Position numbers and translations under genes: made by a program | Notes under the pieces: model-generated | Told to the model about the DNA's origin: nothing | Seen by the model: the letters and a program-made list of their open reading frames with translations, nothing else | Database searches by the model: none | Origin: Chrysomallon squamiferum | Taxonomy: Eukaryota; Mollusca; Gastropoda; Neomphalida; Peltospiridae | NCBI GenBank assembly: GCA_012295275.1 | Contig: CM022675.1 | Coordinates: 7,678,332 to 7,705,831 of the forward strand | DNA: 27,500 nucleotides | Reading direction: 5' to 3' | In this document: positions 1 to 27,500 of the stretch, in pieces | How the letters are laid out: each line of letters begins with the position of its first letter | How positions within the stretch are numbered: the first letter of the stretch is position 1

Positions 1-1075
<1,075 letters not shown>

Positions 1076-1264
1076 ATGCTAAGATACCGAGCGAATGGTC
1101 GTCCTGGGTGAAAATCAAGGAAGATAACTGCACTGGCTCCTGCACTCTTCGACTGGCTCATTACAGTCGGAAATGCCTCATATACGAAAACGGCACAGAC
1201 AACTGTACCGGAAATAGCACGCGGAGCCTTTTGGAGGTGTGCAGTATTGGCGAAGGCTGCTTAG
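1076..1264 (+). CDS. TSP1 gene, penultimate exon: six-cysteine TSP1 module
   Basis: 189 bp, entered and left in phase 1. The reading frame has GCT at 1078-1080 and TGG at 1096 and 1105. The acceptor follows a long (CT)n tract that ends 22 bases upstream and acts as an extended pyrimidine tract. Confidence 0.75.
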
Positions 1265-2219
1265 GTAAAAACAACAATAAACATAACAAATTGTTATAAC
1301 AATAGTAAATGATGATGATAATAATAATAATAATAATAATATTAATATCAATAGCATCAAACCAGTATTATTACTGCGCAGTAAGAACAACAAAAACAAC
1401 AGCAGTAACTGTAATAATTATAATAATAAACAAAAAACAAACAACAATAAACATAATAATTGTTATAATAATAGTAAATTATAATAATAATAACGTTAAT
1501 ATCAATATCAACAAACAACAACATCAGCAGCAGTAACAACAACAATAATAATAATAATAACAACAATAATAACAACAATAATAATATGATTAATATCAAA
1601 TAAAATTCTTACGTTGCGTAATGTTAATATCTTTTGAGTTTTCGATACTGTAGAGCAGTGGTGCCCAACTTTTCCCGTTCCAAGCCCCACCTCAACATCT
1701 AAAAAATGTCTACGTCACCCCTTTGATATAAAAAAAACAAAACAACAACTGAGTTTTGTAAACGTGTCATTACTGTAATACAAAGTAGAAATCCTTTAAT
1801 TAAACAAAGCTAAAAAAAAAAATAAAACTAGTTAGGCTCCAAAGTGTAGACAAACTACTCGTAGGTACTGCCAGATAGATAGATACACGATGACATGTGT
1901 AGACGAAGTGTACCTGGAAGGTATGGTCGCATTGTATCATATTCAAATTGCCTTTCCCCCCCACCCCCTATGGGGTGTGCGCCCCACGGTGTAGACTGTA
2001 CCGCTGTGTTTGTTGACTGTGACGTACACTTCTTCATTCTCTTCAGTGGACGGGGAGTGGGGCGTGTGGACCCTGGCGGGCGTGGTCGGACCGTGCAATG
2101 CTCTGTGTGGAATGGGGACGCGGCTGAAGATCAGCAGGCGCGCCTGCAATAACCCCCCACCGGTGGGGGCGGGCAAGGGCTGTGAGGGAAGCCGACATTC
2201 TGTTACCATGTGCATTTAA
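1076..2219 (+). CDS. Thrombospondin type 1 repeat protein, 3' end (two exons, partial gene)
   Basis: Two exons join here: 1076-1264 and 2047-2219, ending at TAA 2217-2219. The first (acceptor CAACAG, donor GTAAAA) encodes a TSP1 module starting near WSSW, with six cysteines (DNC, GSC, RKC, DNC, EVC, EGC) and possible N-glycosylation sites (NCT, NGT, NST). It is symmetric phase 1-1, usual for shuffled extracellular modules. The second (acceptor CTTCAG) encodes WGVW, GPC, CGMGTR, a run of basic residues, RAC, KGC and TMC, then stops. TSP1 modules normally have six cysteines; the last one here shows five. TSP1 repeats are extracellular, disulfide-bonded modules that bind matrix or cell-surface partners. 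The 5' part lies outside the window, so the parent family (ADAMTS-like, hemicentin-like, semaphorin-like or other) cannot be told. The module calls are good; the gene identity is open. Confidence 0.72.
1265..2046 (+). other. Intron between the two TSP1 exons
   Basis: Phase 1 intron, GTAAAA to TTCAG. It holds degenerate (AAT)n/(CAA)n sequence from about 1306 to 1590, a hAT-like terminal fragment near 1656, and a short GATA run near 1875. I see no coding sequence. Confidence 0.6.
1656..1830 (+). mobile_element. hAT-like transposon terminal fragment (putative)
   Basis: The segment begins CAGTGGTGCCCAACTTTTC and is followed by a CCCCACCTC and ACCCCTTT context. This matches the terminal pattern CAGTGGTnCnCAAC common to hAT (Charlie-like) elements in many animals. 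I see no matching inverted end downstream and no transposase frame, so it is a solo or decayed piece. The 3' limit is a guess. Confidence 0.4.
2047..2219 (+). CDS. TSP1 gene, last exon: atypical C-terminal TSP1 module
   Basis: The exon starts after CTCTTCAG and completes the split Val codon. It is GC-rich compared with its surroundings. It contains WGVW, CGMG and a basic strand. The stop comes right after the fifth cysteine and one Ile, so the final TSP1 cysteine is missing. Confidence 0.72.

Positions 2220-27500
<25,281 letters not shown>

Overview
The window is animal nuclear DNA: split genes with GT-AG introns, AT-rich intronic sequence, and a very heavy load of microsatellites ((CT)n, (ATT)n, (TATG)n, (TA)n, (AC)n, (CAA)n). 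The organism is an invertebrate, most likely a lophotrochozoan such as a mollusc. That guess rests only on repeat style and protein character. No bacterial-type genes, rRNA, tRNA or CRISPR arrays were seen.

Region 1 (1-2219): the 3' end of a plus-strand gene encoding a thrombospondin type 1 (TSP1) repeat protein. Two exons are visible (1076-1264 and 2047-2219, ending in TAA); the rest lies upstream of the window. Region 2 (2220-4801) is intergenic: a GC-richer stretch after the stop, then long (CT)n, (GA)n and (TATG)n tracts.

Region 3 (4802-27500, running off the end): one large plus-strand gene for a peptidase family M2 enzyme, an angiotensin-converting enzyme (ACE, peptidyl-dipeptidase A) with two tandem catalytic domains. 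I could place 13 exons covering a signal peptide, all of domain 1 and the linker into domain 2 (656 codons). A further nine exon positions cover domain 2 up to the window end. Domain 1 has HEMGH (His376, Glu377, His380), the third zinc ligand Glu404, and the expected substrate and chloride residues. The two domains have matching exon phases and nearly matching exon lengths, so whole exon sets were duplicated and fused.

Three features of domain 2 are unusual. (a) The exon carrying the zinc motif HEMGH is present twice in tandem (24956-25080 and 25307-25431). Both copies are intact, both are 125 bp with phase 2 to phase 1 ends, and the proteins differ at 10 of 41 residues. Only one can be used at a time without breaking the frame, so this looks like a mutually exclusive exon pair that swaps the active site. 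(b) The exon at 21843-21985 is one base shorter than its domain 1 counterpart and is frameshifted, with a TGA at 21929-21931. This is either a sequence error or a recent lesion that leaves a single-domain enzyme. (c) The acceptor plus first ~40 bases of the exon at 22643 occurs in four degenerate upstream copies, giving an array of decoy 3' splice sites.

The introns also hold a Tigger/pogo-like DNA transposon (about 18616-19460), and a hAT-like terminal fragment lies in the TSP1 gene intron (about 1656-1830). Several minisatellites sit just upstream of splice acceptors.
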